A DNA stretch of 11,903 nt. It comes from Candidatus Parcubacteria bacterium (GTDB lineage Bacteria > Patescibacteriota > Minisyncoccia > Minisyncoccales > UBA6532). Below, one piece after another: positions 11,873-11,903 of the stretch. The DNA is taken from contig JAUSNC010000005.1 of assembly GCA_030645645.1 (NCBI GenBank), positions 1-11,903 on the forward strand. The letters are read 5' to 3'. The notes under the pieces are model-generated. The model saw only the letters and a program-made list of their open reading frames with translations. It was not told the origin of the DNA and searched no databases. Within the stretch, counting starts at the first letter, position 1, and every line of letters starts with the position of its first letter. The position numbers were made by a program, and so were the translations under genes.

Positions 11873-11903
11873 GCCGCGGTGGCGGAATTGGCATACGCGC
11901 AAG
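11873..11903 (+). tRNA. tRNA-Leu, 5' part only (cut by window end)
   Basis: The sequence begins with a 5' acceptor strand GCCGCGG, followed by TGGCGGAATTGG and ACGCGCAAG. This is the D-arm pattern characteristic of bacterial tRNA-Leu. The anticodon lies beyond the window, so the isoacceptor is unknown. Confidence 0.85.

Noticed and set aside
11873..11903. tRNA-Leu as an attachment site for a mobile element carrying the pilins
   Set aside because: No integrase, no direct repeat of the tRNA end and no mobility gene is visible in the window.
1..11903. CRISPR arrays, insertion sequences, toxin-antitoxin or phage defence systems
   Set aside because: I looked for regularly spaced repeats, transposase motifs and small paired toxin-like genes on both strands and found none.

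Overview
The window looks like a compact, AT-rich chromosomal piece from a candidate-phyla-radiation (Patescibacteria) bacterium, probably a Parcubacteria-like lineage. This is inferred from several traits. Genes are densely packed with few Shine-Dalgarno sites. Ribosomal protein S1 is short, with four domains. A degenerate metallo-beta-lactamase-fold protein sits in front of gyrA. Small two-helix VirB2-like pilins occur in tandem. No phylogenetic test could be run.

Left part (1-4032, minus strand). Reading leftward, the order is ftsH, tRNA-Ile(UAU), tRNA-Val(GAC), an RluA-family pseudouridine synthase, rplS, tRNA-Leu(GAG), tRNA-Val(UAC), tRNA-Phe(GAA) and tRNA-Gly(GCC). Core translation genes and tRNAs are interleaved with gaps of 4-40 nt, so part of this stretch is probably one transcript cut apart by tRNA processing. 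tRNA-Ile and tRNA-Gly have their own convincing promoters. The first 163 bases hold no gene I can support.

Middle (4080-5400). Two unrecognised genes converge on a shared bidirectional terminator. Each has its own sigma70-type promoter, one of them a perfect consensus. They are the only two genes in the window with a recognisable Shine-Dalgarno sequence.

Right part. rpsA (minus strand) ends in a textbook terminator and diverges from a plus-strand run: inactive MBL-fold protein, gyrA, and a class I methyltransferase. Then come three small secreted membrane proteins resembling type IV secretion pilins. The third has its own promoter and a structured leader. A long hairpin terminator follows, and the window ends inside a tRNA-Leu gene.

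Together the genes are mostly housekeeping: translation (S1, L19, tRNAs, rRNA modification), membrane protein quality control (FtsH) and DNA topology (GyrA). The less ordinary parts are the tRNA-Ile with a UAU anticodon, the metal-site-less MBL protein, the Ser-to-Gln change in the quinolone-binding region of GyrA, the diversified pilin trio, and the near-leaderless promoter layout.
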